Of a stretch of DNA of 64,000 bases, positions 56,913 to 64,000 are shown one piece after another. The first letter of the stretch is position 1. Each line of letters opens with the position of its first letter. The notes under the pieces were generated by a model. That model made no database searches, was not told the origin of the DNA, and was given only the letters and a program-made list of their open reading frames with translations. Source of the stretch: Clostridia bacterium (GTDB lineage: Bacteria; Bacillota; Clostridia; CAKSNL01; HGM11501); contig JAFQQJ010000039.1 in the NCBI GenBank assembly GCA_017411325.1, positions 1 to 64,000 of the forward strand. Reading direction: 5' to 3'. The translations under genes and the position numbers were made by a program.

Positions 56913-57398
56913 TCACTTTTTTCTTTCATAAACTAAATATGCATAGGGGATATCGTTGTGATACATCGTTTCCCCGGTTTCGGTAATTTCCCAGGAGGAA
57001 TCCTCATCAAGATTGGGGAAAAATCTGTCAGCGTCAAATGCCTTGTCTATCTTGGTTATATATGCCTTGTCGACATAGGGAAGAAGAGCCCTGTAAATGC
57101 TTTCGCCGCCGAAAACAAAGGCGCGGTCGTATGTATTTGCAACAGAAACCGCCTCGTCAACGCTGTGAACAACGGTAACATCCTTGTCGATGACTTCGTC
57201 GGGGAAGCATAAAACTATGTGAGGTCTTCCCGGAAGAGGATTTCCGCCGGGTAATGATTCCAAAGTTTTCTTTCCCATAATAAGGGCGTGTCCCCAGGTT
57301 ATTTCCTTAACTCTCTTAAGGTCACCGGGAAGATGGCATAAAAGGTCATTTCCTTTGCCGATTCCCCAGTTTTTATCTACTGCAACAATTAATTCCAT
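56913..57398 (-). CDS. folA: Dihydrofolate reductase
   Basis: A 161-residue DHFR with N-terminal LIVAVDKNWGIGKGNDLL, catalytic Asp26 in HLPGDLKRVK, the NADPH segment MGKKTLESLPGG and FVFGGESIYR. It regenerates tetrahydrofolate used by ThyA. Its gene lies 15 bases behind thyA and 9 before addB, so dTMP supply and DNA break repair share a transcript. Confidence 0.95.
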   Translation of the reverse strand: MELIVAVDKNWGIGKGNDLLCHLPGDLKRVKEITWGHALIMGKKTLESLPGGNPLPGRPHIVLCFPDEVIDKDVTVVHSVDEAVSVANTYDRAFVFGGESIYRALLPYVDKAYITKIDKAFDADRFFPNLDEDSSWEITETGETMYHNDIPYAYLVYERKK

Positions 57399-57413
57399 AT
57401 AAATTTTCCTTTC

Positions 57414-58247
57414 TTATACAGCAACGGGAAGCTTTCCTACCTTGCCGCTGTGTTCATAATTTTCCAAAACGAAGCTTTCGGGTGTGAAATCATAGAAGTT
57501 CTTTACATCGGGATCGATTATAAGCTTCGGAGCGGGATGCATTTCGCGTGCGATAACCTCTTTCACAATCGGAACGTGTCTGTCATAGATATGAGCATCC
57601 GCAATAACGTGAACAAGCTCTCCCGCCTTGAGACCTGAAGACTGTGCAAACATATGAAGTAAAATTGCATACTGTGCTACATTCCAGTTGTTTGCAACCA
57701 GAAAGTCGTTGGAGCGCTGATTTAAAATTGCATTAAGTGTATTTCCGGAAACGTTTAGTGTAAAGCTGTAGGCACAGGGATAGAGAGCCATTTCAGAAAG
57801 CTCCTCGTGATTGAACATATTTCCGATGATTCTGCGGCTTCCCGGGTTGTGCTTAAGCTCATAAAGCATCATATCAACCTGGTCCATTTCGCCCTCTTTA
57901 TACTTGCTCTTTTTACCGAGCTGATAGCCGTAGGCTTTGCCGATGGTTCCGTTTTCATCTGCCCAGGCATCCCAGATTTTAGAGCCCAAATCAGCGATGC
58001 GGTTGGATTTTTTCTGCCATATCCATAAAATTTCGTCAACTGCCGCCTTAAAGTTTATAAAGCGGAGAGTCTGAATGGGAAACTCCTCGGCTAAGTTGTA
58101 CCTGTTTACCATACCGAATTTTTTGATGGTGTGGGCAGGGGATAAGTCATCCGCCCACTTTGGACGCACGGGACGGTCTGTATCCCATACACCGTTATTT
58201 AAGATATCGTTGACATTTTCAATAAACAATAAATCAGCTTTACTCAT
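57414..58247 (-). CDS. thyA: Thymidylate synthase
   Basis: A 277-residue ThyA. The catalytic Cys158 is in ALYPCAYSF, the phosphate-binding arginines in GSRRII, and QRSND with FLVANNWNVAQYA forms the dUMP site. It methylates dUMP using methylenetetrahydrofolate, producing dihydrofolate for FolA next door. GAGAGGG precedes the ATG. It heads the minus-strand operon running to the DUF1015 and methyltransferase genes. Confidence 0.96.
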   Translation of the reverse strand: MSKADLLFIENVNDILNNGVWDTDRPVRPKWADDLSPAHTIKKFGMVNRYNLAEEFPIQTLRFINFKAAVDEILWIWQKKSNRIADLGSKIWDAWADENGTIGKAYGYQLGKKSKYKEGEMDQVDMMLYELKHNPGSRRIIGNMFNHEELSEMALYPCAYSFTLNVSGNTLNAILNQRSNDFLVANNWNVAQYAILLHMFAQSSGLKAGELVHVIADAHIYDRHVPIVKEVIAREMHPAPKLIIDPDVKNFYDFTPESFVLENYEHSGKVGKLPVAV

Positions 58248-58284
58248 AAATTATCCCTCTCTTGATATATTTATCTAATATACT

Positions 58285-58313
58285 ATTATAATATAATGAG
58301 ATGAAAATTGCAA
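58285..58313 (-). promoter_or_regulatory. Promoter of the thyA-folA-addBA operon
   Basis: On the minus strand TTGCAA (58308-58313), 17 bases, perfect TATAAT (58285-58290), 37 bases upstream of thyA. Confidence 0.75.
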
Positions 58314-58391
58314 TAGCGATATGGCGATTTTTTGATAAAATTGCAACATAAACTACTGCATAAAAGATGTATTTTTATGCTTTAAGCAATA

Positions 58392-58419
58392 TTGATTTTT
58401 TTTCTTTATGTGCTATAAT
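58392..58419 (+). promoter_or_regulatory. Promoter of asd-dapA-dapB
   Basis: TTGATT (58392-58397), 16 bases, perfect TATAAT (58414-58419) with extended TGC, 39 bases before asd. The leader is too short for a lysine riboswitch. Confidence 0.7.
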
Positions 58420-58458
58420 TGTTATAATAGGTAAAATTTAAATTTCGGAGGTTTTGAC

Positions 58459-59538
58459 ATGAAAAATTATAATGTTGGTATTATCGGTGCAACCGGTATG
58501 GTAGGTCAGAGACTTATCACTCTTTTACATGATCATCCCTGGTTTAAGATAACCGTGCTTGCGGCATCAGGTGCAAGTGCAGGAAAAACATATGAAGAAG
58601 CCGTTAAAGGCAGATGGGCAATGACAACACCTATGCCCGAAAGCGTTGCAAAAATCAACGTACTTGATGCAACTGCAGACGATAAAAAAATCGCAGAGCA
58701 GGTTGACTTTGTTTTCTGCGCGGTAAATATGAAAAAGGACGAGATAAAGGCACTTGAAGAGCATTATGCAAAGCTTGAAGTTCCCGTAATCTCCAACAAC
58801 TCCGCTCACAGAATGACAGATGACGTTCCTATGATTATTCCCGAGATTAATGCTGACCACCTTGAGATAATCGATGTTCAGAGAAAGAGACTCGGCACAA
58901 AGAAGGGCTTTATCGCAGTAAAATCCAACTGCTCCATACAGAGCTATGTGCCTGCACTTAACGCATTGATGAAGTACGGAATCAAGGAAGTTGCAGTATC
59001 CACATATCAGGCGATTTCCGGCGCAGGTAAGACCTTTGAAAGATGGCCCGAAATGATTGATAACGTAATTCCTTACATCGGCGGCGAAGAGGAAAAGAGC
59101 GAAAAAGAGCCTATGAAGGTATGGGGACATATCGAAGACGGTAAAATCGTTATGGCAGAGTCTCCCGTTATCACCGCTCAGTGCATAAGAGTTCCCGTGA
59201 CAGACGGACACCTTGCAACAGTATTTGTTAAGTTTGACAAAAAGCCCACCAGGGAAGAAATATTAAAGGATTGGGCTGAATTCTCAGGAGAGCCTCAGGC
59301 ACTTTCACTTCCTCACGCACCCAAGCAGTTCTTACACTACTTCACAGAGGATGACAGACCTCAGACAAAGTCAGAGCGTGACTTAGAGGGCGGTATGGCA
59401 GTAAGTGTGGGAAGACTCAGAGAAGATACACTTTTTGATTATAAATTTGTTTCCCTTTCTCATAACACCTTAAGAGGTGCTGCAGGCGGCGGTGTGCTCC
59501 TTGCTGAGCTTCTTGCCGCAAAGGGTTATTTTGACTGA
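58459..59538 (+). CDS. asd: Aspartate-semialdehyde dehydrogenase, archaeal/fungal type
   Basis: A 359-residue ASADH. The NADPH motif GIIGATGMVGQRL, Cys158 in KSNCSIQSYVPAL (catalytic) and TDGHLATVFVKF place it in the archaeal/fungal-type branch rather than the shorter enterobacterial one. It makes aspartate semialdehyde for lysine/diaminopimelate, threonine and methionine. CGGAGG precedes the ATG and dapA follows after 17 bases, so its main role here is wall and lysine synthesis. Confidence 0.94.
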   Translation: MKNYNVGIIGATGMVGQRLITLLHDHPWFKITVLAASGASAGKTYEEAVKGRWAMTTPMPESVAKINVLDATADDKKIAEQVDFVFCAVNMKKDEIKALEEHYAKLEVPVISNNSAHRMTDDVPMIIPEINADHLEIIDVQRKRLGTKKGFIAVKSNCSIQSYVPALNALMKYGIKEVAVSTYQAISGAGKTFERWPEMIDNVIPYIGGEEEKSEKEPMKVWGHIEDGKIVMAESPVITAQCIRVPVTDGHLATVFVKFDKKPTREEILKDWAEFSGEPQALSLPHAPKQFLHYFTEDDRPQTKSERDLEGGMAVSVGRLREDTLFDYKFVSLSHNTLRGAAGGGVLLAELLAAKGYFD

Positions 59539-59555
59539 TTTAAGGAGGCAGAAAA

Positions 59556-60443
59556 ATGATGCACACAATATTTAAAGGTGCGGCAGTTGCACTTATCACT
59601 CCATTTAATGCTGACGGAAGCATCAACTATGAGGAGTTCGGTAAAATTATTGACGATCAGATAAACGGCGGAACAGATGCCCTGGTTGTCTGCGGAACAA
59701 CGGGTGAGCCTTCCACTATGCCCGATGAAGAACATATCGAGGCTATGAAATTTGCCGTTGATTACACAAAAAAGAGAGTGCCGGTTATTGCAGGAACAGG
59801 AAGCAACGATACGGCATACTGCATCGAGCTTTCCGAAAAGGCTGAAAAAATGGGTGCTGATGCGCTTTTGCTCGTAACACCTTACTATAACAAGTGCACA
59901 CAGAAGGGCCTTAAGCTTCATTATGAGGCGGTAGCAAAAAAGGTTGACCTTCCTATGATTTTATATTCCGTAAAGTCAAGAACAGGTGTAAATATTGCAC
60001 CCGAAACTCTTGCTGAGCTTTCCAAAATCGATAACATCGTTGCTGTCAAGGAAGCAAGCGGAGATATTTCCCAGGTTGCAAAAATAGCATCACTTTGCGG
60101 AGACAGACTTGATATTTATTCTGGTAATGACGATCAGATTATTCCCATCCTTGCCCTTGGCGGTATTGGTGTAATCTCCGTTCTTTCCAACGTAGCACCC
60201 CGCCTTACACACGATATGGTTATGGATTACTTAAACGGAAATACTGAAAAGGCACTTGCAACTCAGCTTTCCGTGCTTGATTTGGTTGATGCATTATTCT
60301 GTGAGGTTAACCCCATCCCCGTAAAGACCGCGATGAACCTTATGGGATACAATGCAGGTCCTTTGAGACTTCCTCTTTGCGAAATGGAAGAAAAGAATCT
60401 TGAAACCTTAAAGGCGGCATTAAAGCATCACAATCTTATATAA
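59556..60443 (+). CDS. dapA: 4-hydroxy-tetrahydrodipicolinate synthase
   Basis: A 295-residue DapA. GTTGEPSTM binds pyruvate and ASA, Tyr110/111 in TPYYNK, Tyr137 near SRTG, and the Schiff-base Lys165 in AVKEASGD are present. It condenses pyruvate with aspartate semialdehyde. The start has AAGGAGG 7 bases before the first of two adjacent ATGs. Confidence 0.95.
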   Translation: MMHTIFKGAAVALITPFNADGSINYEEFGKIIDDQINGGTDALVVCGTTGEPSTMPDEEHIEAMKFAVDYTKKRVPVIAGTGSNDTAYCIELSEKAEKMGADALLLVTPYYNKCTQKGLKLHYEAVAKKVDLPMILYSVKSRTGVNIAPETLAELSKIDNIVAVKEASGDISQVAKIASLCGDRLDIYSGNDDQIIPILALGGIGVISVLSNVAPRLTHDMVMDYLNGNTEKALATQLSVLDLVDALFCEVNPIPVKTAMNLMGYNAGPLRLPLCEMEEKNLETLKAALKHHNLI

Positions 60444-60457
60444 AAGGACTGTTACAT

Positions 60458-61210
60458 ATGATAAAGATATTACTTAACGGTGCCAACGGAAGAATGGGGC
60501 AGGAAATTGCCCGCCTCGCATCTGAATCGGAAGCTTATGAAATAGCCTGCGGTGTTGACTCCTACACAGAAAAGGAAAACAGCTTTCCTGTGTATAAGAC
60601 ACTTAATGAAGTAAAAGAAGAGTTTGACGTTATTATAGACTTTTCCAATGCCTCCGGACTTGAAGATTTACTTGCCTTTGCAAAAAAGACGGGAAAGGGA
60701 GTCATAGTTTCCACGACAGGACACACACCTGAGCAGAAGGAGCTTATGAAGGAAGCATCCAAGGAAATTCCCGTGTTCTTCTCTGCAAATATGTCTCTCG
60801 GCATAAATCTTTTGATTGACCTTGCAAAGAAGGCGGCGCTTATTTTAGGCGATGCCTACGATATTGAAATTGTCGAAAAGCATCACAATCAGAAGCTTGA
60901 TGCGCCCAGCGGAACGGCGCTTGCAATAGCTGACGGAATTTCTGAGGTTGAGCCTTCACCTATGGAATATACCTATGACCGTCATGCGGTAAGGAAAAAG
61001 AGAGATAAAAAGGAAATCGGCATTTCCTCCGTCCGCGGCGGAACAATCGTCGGAGAGCACGAAGTGCTTTTCTGCGGGCCCGATGAAATTATCGAAATCA
61101 AGCACCACGCGGCATCCAGAAGAGTGTTTGCAGAAGGCGCTCTCCGTGCGGCAGAATACCTTTATGGTAAAAAAGCCGGAATGTACAGTATGAAGGATAT
61201 GTTAAACTGA
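60458..61210 (+). CDS. dapB: 4-hydroxy-tetrahydrodipicolinate reductase
   Basis: A 250-residue DapB with NGANGRMGQEIA (cofactor), STTGHTPEQ, the catalytic EKHHNQKLDAPSGTA and GTIVGEHEV. It reduces HTPA to tetrahydrodipicolinate. The later dap steps are not in this window. It ends the asd-dapA-dapB operon, followed at once by a terminator. Confidence 0.95.
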   Translation: MIKILLNGANGRMGQEIARLASESEAYEIACGVDSYTEKENSFPVYKTLNEVKEEFDVIIDFSNASGLEDLLAFAKKTGKGVIVSTTGHTPEQKELMKEASKEIPVFFSANMSLGINLLIDLAKKAALILGDAYDIEIVEKHHNQKLDAPSGTALAIADGISEVEPSPMEYTYDRHAVRKKRDKKEIGISSVRGGTIVGEHEVLFCGPDEIIEIKHHAASRRVFAEGALRAAEYLYGKKAGMYSMKDMLN

Positions 61211-61243
61211 AAAAATACGCCCCATTGTTGGGCGTATTTTTTA
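61211..61243 (+). terminator. Terminator of the asd-dapAB operon
   Basis: A 12-bp stem AAAAATACGCCC/GGGCGTATTTTT with a 7-base loop runs into a T-stretch directly after the dapB stop. Confidence 0.9.
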
Positions 61244-61250
61244 TTGCATA

Positions 61251-61279
61251 TTGCAATTTTATGTTACCGGTGATATAAT
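61251..61279 (+). promoter_or_regulatory. Promoter of the small glycosidase gene
   Basis: TTGCAA (61251-61256), 17 bases, perfect TATAAT (61274-61279) with extended TGA, 48 bases before the ATG. Confidence 0.7.
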
Positions 61280-61326
61280 TTTAATATAAACAGGCTTAAA
61301 TGTTTCAATTGCAAGGAGAAGGTTTT

Positions 61327-62535
61327 ATGGATAAATTTGACATTACATATTTCTATGGTCCGGATGGAGAAAACATTGTAAAGGAAGAATGTGTCCGCAA
61401 TATGGCAGAAGCGGGCATAACTCTGGCAACACTTAATTTCGGATACGAAGTAAATAAAAAGGTTATTCCGCTTCTTGAAAAATATGGGATAAGGGCATAT
61501 GTGGAGGATGCGGAACTGAAAAATGCATACTGGGAAAATGCAGAAGACAAGGTATCTGATATTGTAAAGCGCATAGTTTCTGAGTATAAGGACTGTCCTA
61601 CTGTAATAGGCTACGATTTAACGGATGAGCCGGGAAAAGAGAATTTTTCCATTCTTTCAAAAATGGTTGATGCTTTCCGCCGTTATGACAGCGAAAGGGA
61701 ATGCGTTATCAATCTTTTCCCCAACTATGCAAGTAACAAGCAGCTCGGAACAGAGGGCTATGAAGAATATCTTGAAGAATTCATAAAAACCGTAAAGCCA
61801 CCATTCATAAGCTATGACCACTATCATTTCCGCGGTCGTGATGCAAGGGATGAGATAAAATCAGACTCAGGCATTTCGGAGCGTGAAAGACTTATTCGCA
61901 TAGCGGCAGAAAAAGAGGATGACAGAGGCGGATTTTTTGAAAACATCGGAATGGTGCGCGAAAAAGCCAAAAAGTACAATATCCCCGCAATGCTTATAGT
62001 GCTATTGACCTGTCACGGACCTTACCGCGATTTGACAAGGGAAGAAATATCATGGGAAGTGAATATGAGCCTTGCCTACGGAATGAAGAGGATTTCCTAC
62101 TTTACCTACTGGCTGGTGCCTTATGATGATTTCTGGCGGTGGGACAACGCCTTCTGCGACCTTGAGGGAAATAAGATGGGGCATTATTACGATGCGCAGG
62201 TAATAAACAAAATTATAAAGCCCATAGGAGAAATCCTTTTTGATAAGGAGTCTCTGGCTGTATTTCATATAGGAACCGGTGAAAAGGGAGCGGAGGAATT
62301 CAACTCCTTTGGCTCCATTGAAAAAATAGAAGGCAACGCTGCCGTTGCAGGCTTTTTCGAAGACGGATATATTTATCTTGTAAACTACGATTATAAAAAT
62401 GAAAACAACCTTACAATCTATTCTGAAGAGGAGGTTTCTTTATACCGTGATGGCGAATTTATTCCTTCGGGAAAGACTCTTACCTTAAATATCAATCCGG
62501 GCGAAGCGGTATTGATTAAAACAACAAAAAAGTAA
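61327..62535 (+). CDS. Putative TIM-barrel glycoside hydrolase
   Basis: A 402-residue cytosolic protein. The barrel-like features are VIGYDLTDEPGKENF (a DEP acid candidate near 100), INLFPNYASNK, FISYDHYHF and WEVNMSLAYGMKRISYFTYW, resembling GH42/GH5-type clan-A hydrolases. A small C-terminal beta domain (about 320-400) follows. Family and substrate are uncertain. An upstream TTG-type start is possible; AAGGAG (61313-61318) fits the ATG used. It has its own promoter and is monocistronic. Confidence 0.55.
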   Translation: MDKFDITYFYGPDGENIVKEECVRNMAEAGITLATLNFGYEVNKKVIPLLEKYGIRAYVEDAELKNAYWENAEDKVSDIVKRIVSEYKDCPTVIGYDLTDEPGKENFSILSKMVDAFRRYDSERECVINLFPNYASNKQLGTEGYEEYLEEFIKTVKPPFISYDHYHFRGRDARDEIKSDSGISERERLIRIAAEKEDDRGGFFENIGMVREKAKKYNIPAMLIVLLTCHGPYRDLTREEISWEVNMSLAYGMKRISYFTYWLVPYDDFWRWDNAFCDLEGNKMGHYYDAQVINKIIKPIGEILFDKESLAVFHIGTGEKGAEEFNSFGSIEKIEGNAAVAGFFEDGYIYLVNYDYKNENNLTIYSEEEVSLYRDGEFIPSGKTLTLNINPGEAVLIKTTKK

Positions 62536-62545
62536 TAATAAGGGC

Positions 62546-62575
62546 TTGTTTTTTTGACAGCCTTTATCATATAAT
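62546..62575 (+). promoter_or_regulatory. Candidate promoter before the 3' accessory region
   Basis: Perfect TATAAT (62570-62575) with a TTGTTT (62546-62551) 18 bases upstream. A closer TTGACA at 62554 is only 10 bases away and cannot pair with it. It may drive the unknown genes that follow. Confidence 0.3.
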
Positions 62576-62591
62576 GAAAGCGACAAGTTGA

Positions 62592-62693
62592 TTTCATCTG
62601 AATTCGTGCGGTGAGGGAGATGTTCATCACTCTTGTGTCGTTGATGACGATTGGGATAAAAAATATAACGCGAATGACTATTTTAGTAAGTAG
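62592..62693 (+). pseudogene. Orphan reading-frame tail 1
   Basis: A 33-codon frame opened only by an upstream stop and without a good start. It reads like a protein C terminus, including GEGDVHHSC and DDDWDKKYNANDYFSK. No family is recognised. It may be the remnant of a displaced gene in a recombining locus. It lies in the 271-base stretch before the next gene, which otherwise holds only a candidate promoter. Confidence 0.3.
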
Positions 62694-62711
62694 TATATTT
62701 TAAAAATTTAA

Positions 62712-62810
62712 CATTATATTGAGCTATTCCAAAAATATCGGCATCCGGACTATACAGTCTTTAATATGGATGTGTCGAATGTTGTCGGAATAAGAGAGGT
62801 GATAATGTGA
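62712..62810 (+). pseudogene. Orphan reading-frame tail 2 (NMDVSN motif)
   Basis: A 32-codon frame between two stops, without start codon, reading like a C terminus: ELFQKYRHPDYTVF then NMDVSNVVGIREVIM. Its TGA stop overlaps the GTG start of the next gene by 4 bases, and a similar tail (NMDMSNFV) ends in the same way before the gene at the window end. It looks like a displaced toxin tail with the start of an immunity gene; this is inference. Confidence 0.4.
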
Positions 62811-63556
62811 ACAAACTGTTTTTGATTAAAAGAAAAGGTTTTAATTATTATACTGATTATACAGAGTTGTACCTACATAGGTCTTTTGAAAACAAAGGAT
62901 ATTATCTTGTAAAAGATGAAAGTAAATGCTTGTTTAATGTAATTGTGGATATTTCTGAAGAAAAATACATGACAGTTTTATCGCCTTATTTCGATACTCT
63001 TTCTGCAGATGATGCAAGAGAATTTTCAGAGATATTAGGTTCTAATTTCAAAAGTGAAGTAATTGATATGCCTTGTACAGAATACTATCAATTCAAAGGA
63101 ATACCATATAGGTTTATGTTTAGCGATACTTATAACGCATTTGAGGAAGATATTTATGTGTATGATGCAAGGCCTGAATTTGTTCAAGAATGTTTTTCAC
63201 AATGCAAAAGTGATCAGCCATACGCTGTAGAATATATAAATTATGGCGGTACATTTAGAGGTTTGGAAATATCTTTATCTTTTGATAATGCTGATGTTGT
63301 ACTTGAAGAACCAAGTTTAAACTATTATGTTGGGAAAGAAAAATTAACAAAAGAGCTTACATTTGAAAAGTCAGGGAATAAGTTTTATTGTAACGTTCCT
63401 GAATTTTATATGGACAAGGGTATCAATAAATATAGTGCAGTTTTAAGAGGAAAGAAAAGAGAAGATGAAAAGTCTAAGAATGGATTTTGTATTAGATTTA
63501 TTCCGCGAAGTAGTGACGAATTTTTAAATGTCGAAATGATGGTTAAACCATTATGA
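62807..63556 (+). CDS. Uncharacterised protein, possible immunity-type gene
   Basis: A 249-residue acidic, cytosolic protein not recognised as any family. It has aromatic and Asp/Glu-rich segments (FNYYTDYTELYL, CTEYYQFKG) and an apparently beta-rich C-terminal half. The GTG start has AGAGAGGTG 4-10 bases upstream. Codon choice is visibly more AT-rich than in the housekeeping genes. Its start overlaps the stop of an orphan tail (GTGA). The pattern of tail plus overlapping gene repeats downstream, so it may be an immunity gene of a polymorphic toxin locus. Confidence 0.6.
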   Translation: MNKLFLIKRKGFNYYTDYTELYLHRSFENKGYYLVKDESKCLFNVIVDISEEKYMTVLSPYFDTLSADDAREFSEILGSNFKSEVIDMPCTEYYQFKGIPYRFMFSDTYNAFEEDIYVYDARPEFVQECFSQCKSDQPYAVEYINYGGTFRGLEISLSFDNADVVLEEPSLNYYVGKEKLTKELTFEKSGNKFYCNVPEFYMDKGINKYSAVLRGKKREDEKSKNGFCIRFIPRSSDEFLNVEMMVKPL

Positions 63557-63596
63557 TTTTTATTCTTAACTTGATATGACCTTCTTTTAGAAATTG

Positions 63597-63624
63597 GCTG
63601 CATCCAAACCTTATGCCTCGCAAT
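63597..63624 (+). repeat. Direct repeat, copy 1
   Basis: A 28-base sequence starting GCTGCATCCAAACC and ending GCAAT recurs at 63835 with 2 mismatches. The two copies flank the palindromic element, as in a transposed or duplicated unit. Confidence 0.85.
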
Positions 63625-63826
63625 TGCGTTGCATAAGCAACGCAGCGATATAAATTCCTGACGGAATTTGCGATATATCCTTGCGGATGCGATATACCTA
63701 AAGGTGCGATATGTCCCTTTGGGACGAGAAAAGGGAATTTATATTATATCGCAACGGAGCAAAGCGGAGTTATATCGCATTTGAACGGAGTGAAAATATA
63801 TCGCACGAACAGAGTGAGTATATCTC
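63625..63826. repeat. Palindromic repeat element (GCGATAT array)
   Basis: The stretch starts with an 8-bp hairpin (TGCGTTGC/GCAACGCA, 63625-63644). Four GCGATAT copies follow (63645, 63670, 63689, 63706), each trailed by a mini-hairpin. Then come three inverse copies ATATCGC (63746, 63772, 63798) and a degenerate fourth (ATATCTC at 63820). The halves could fold into one branched structure. It has no long reading frame. It is probably a MITE-like or REP-like repeat. No gene was found in this stretch. Confidence 0.7.
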
Positions 63827-63829
63827 TAA

Positions 63830-63901
63830 AATAAGTTGCATCTAAACCTTATGCCTCGCAATATGGATATGTCGAACTTTGTCGAAAGGGGATGGATATG
63901 A
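63830..63901 (+). pseudogene. Orphan reading-frame tail 3 (NMDMSN motif)
   Basis: A 23-codon stop-to-stop frame without start, ending NMDMSNFVERGWI. It is similar to the NMDVSNVV tail at 62712-62810, and its TGA overlaps the ATG of the next gene by 4 bases. The part upstream of NMDM comes from the direct repeat, so only the end is conserved. It looks like a second displaced tail. Confidence 0.4.
63835..63862 (+). repeat. Direct repeat, copy 2
   Basis: A 28-base near-identical copy of the repeat at 63597 (26 of 28 bases the same). It forms the upstream part of the second orphan tail and ends just before the NMDMSN codons. Confidence 0.85.
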
Positions 63902-64000
63902 GTGAAGAAAATAAGTTTGTTTTCAAGAATTATTTTCATACTTCAAGCATTTGTGATGTTATATCCTATTGTATGGATTCCTGCAAGAATATTAAAGATT
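63898..64000 (+). CDS. Unrecognised gene, cut off by the window end
   Basis: The first 34 codons of a gene, starting MSEENKFVFKNYF, continue past the window. The ATG has AAGGGG about 6 bases upstream and overlaps the stop of an orphan tail (ATGA). No family can be named from this length. Like the preceding gene it may be an immunity gene. It is incomplete at the 3' end. Confidence 0.5.
   Translation, partial: MSEENKFVFKNYFHTSSICDVISYCMDSCKNIKD

Noticed and set aside
58420..58458. Lysine riboswitch before asd
   Set aside because: The leader is about 39 bases long; a lysine riboswitch needs roughly 170.
62554..62575. TTGACA followed by TATAAT
   Set aside because: Only 10 bases separate them, too short for a sigma-70-type promoter.
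62619..62702. A short hydrophobic frame (27 codons) starting with ATG, like a type I toxin
   Set aside because: The GAGGGAG site is directly against the ATG with no spacing, no antitoxin RNA signal is seen, and another frame over the same bases looks more protein-like.
63645..63826. CRISPR-like repeats
   Set aside because: Repeat units are only 7 bases, spacing is irregular, the second half is inverted, and no cas genes are present.

Overview
The window looks like chromosome of an anaerobic Gram-positive bacterium of the Clostridia (Bacillota), most likely an uncultivated gut or rumen lineage. The evidence is AddAB instead of RecBCD, MutS2, an L27 with the Firmicutes N-terminal extension next to its Prp protease, MreBCD/PBP2/MinD order, MgsA, many secreted or cytosolic glycosidases with AraC regulators, and strong AAGGAGG ribosome binding sites. 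Genes are packed tightly, often with ATGA or TAATG stop-start overlaps. Promoters are close to TTGACA-17-TATAAT, often with an extended TGn before the -10. The species cannot be named from sequence alone. No rRNA, tRNA, CRISPR or insertion sequence was seen.

Layout. 1-2.3 kb: an SGNH hydrolase diverges from a PHP phosphoesterase and a LOG-family nucleotidase. 2.3-19.3 kb: a long housekeeping run, mutS2-nudix-U32 peptidase, then dut-maf-mreBCD-mrdA-minD-mgsA-lepA-hemW-recX-rimO-pgsA. It links cell elongation, nucleotide hygiene, translation and membrane lipid synthesis. minC, minE and rodA, often found here in relatives, are absent. 19.3-22.1 kb: a large cytosolic glycosidase. 22.1-23.2 kb: the L21-Prp-L27 operon with a leader RNA. 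23.2-28.2 kb: a SulP transporter without STAS domain, a DMT transporter with an AraC regulator, and an oxidoreductase-acetyltransferase pair. 28.2-31.9 kb: HtrA with a two-component system on the minus strand, probably an envelope-stress module. 32-37.9 kb: ychF-sfsA, a secreted foldase, a DMT exporter, an SDR and azlCD.

37.9-46.8 kb is a carbohydrate region: a secreted GH71/GH99-like enzyme, a secreted four-discoidin-domain protein, an AraC regulator and a divergent GH106-like rhamnosidase candidate. The two secreted proteins, and a foldase at 33.9 kb, share copper-amine-oxidase-N-like domains that may hold them at the wall. 46.8-58.2 kb is a minus-strand operon thyA-folA-addB-addA-(coiled-coil membrane protein)-DUF1015-methyltransferase-deacetylase. 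The deacetylase starts with TTG directly behind a terminator hairpin whose 3' arm carries its ribosome binding site. 58.4-61.2 kb is asd-dapA-dapB for lysine/diaminopimelate synthesis, followed by a small TIM-barrel glycosidase candidate.

The last 1.4 kb (62.5-64 kb) differs. It is more AT-rich and holds two unrecognised genes. Each starts in a 4-base overlap with the stop of a short orphan reading frame, and the two orphan tails share the sequence NMDxSNxV. Between them lies a repetitive palindromic element flanked by 28-base direct repeats. This resembles the 3' end of a polymorphic-toxin locus (displaced toxin tails plus immunity genes), but that reading is inference. It is the most interesting unexplained part of the window.
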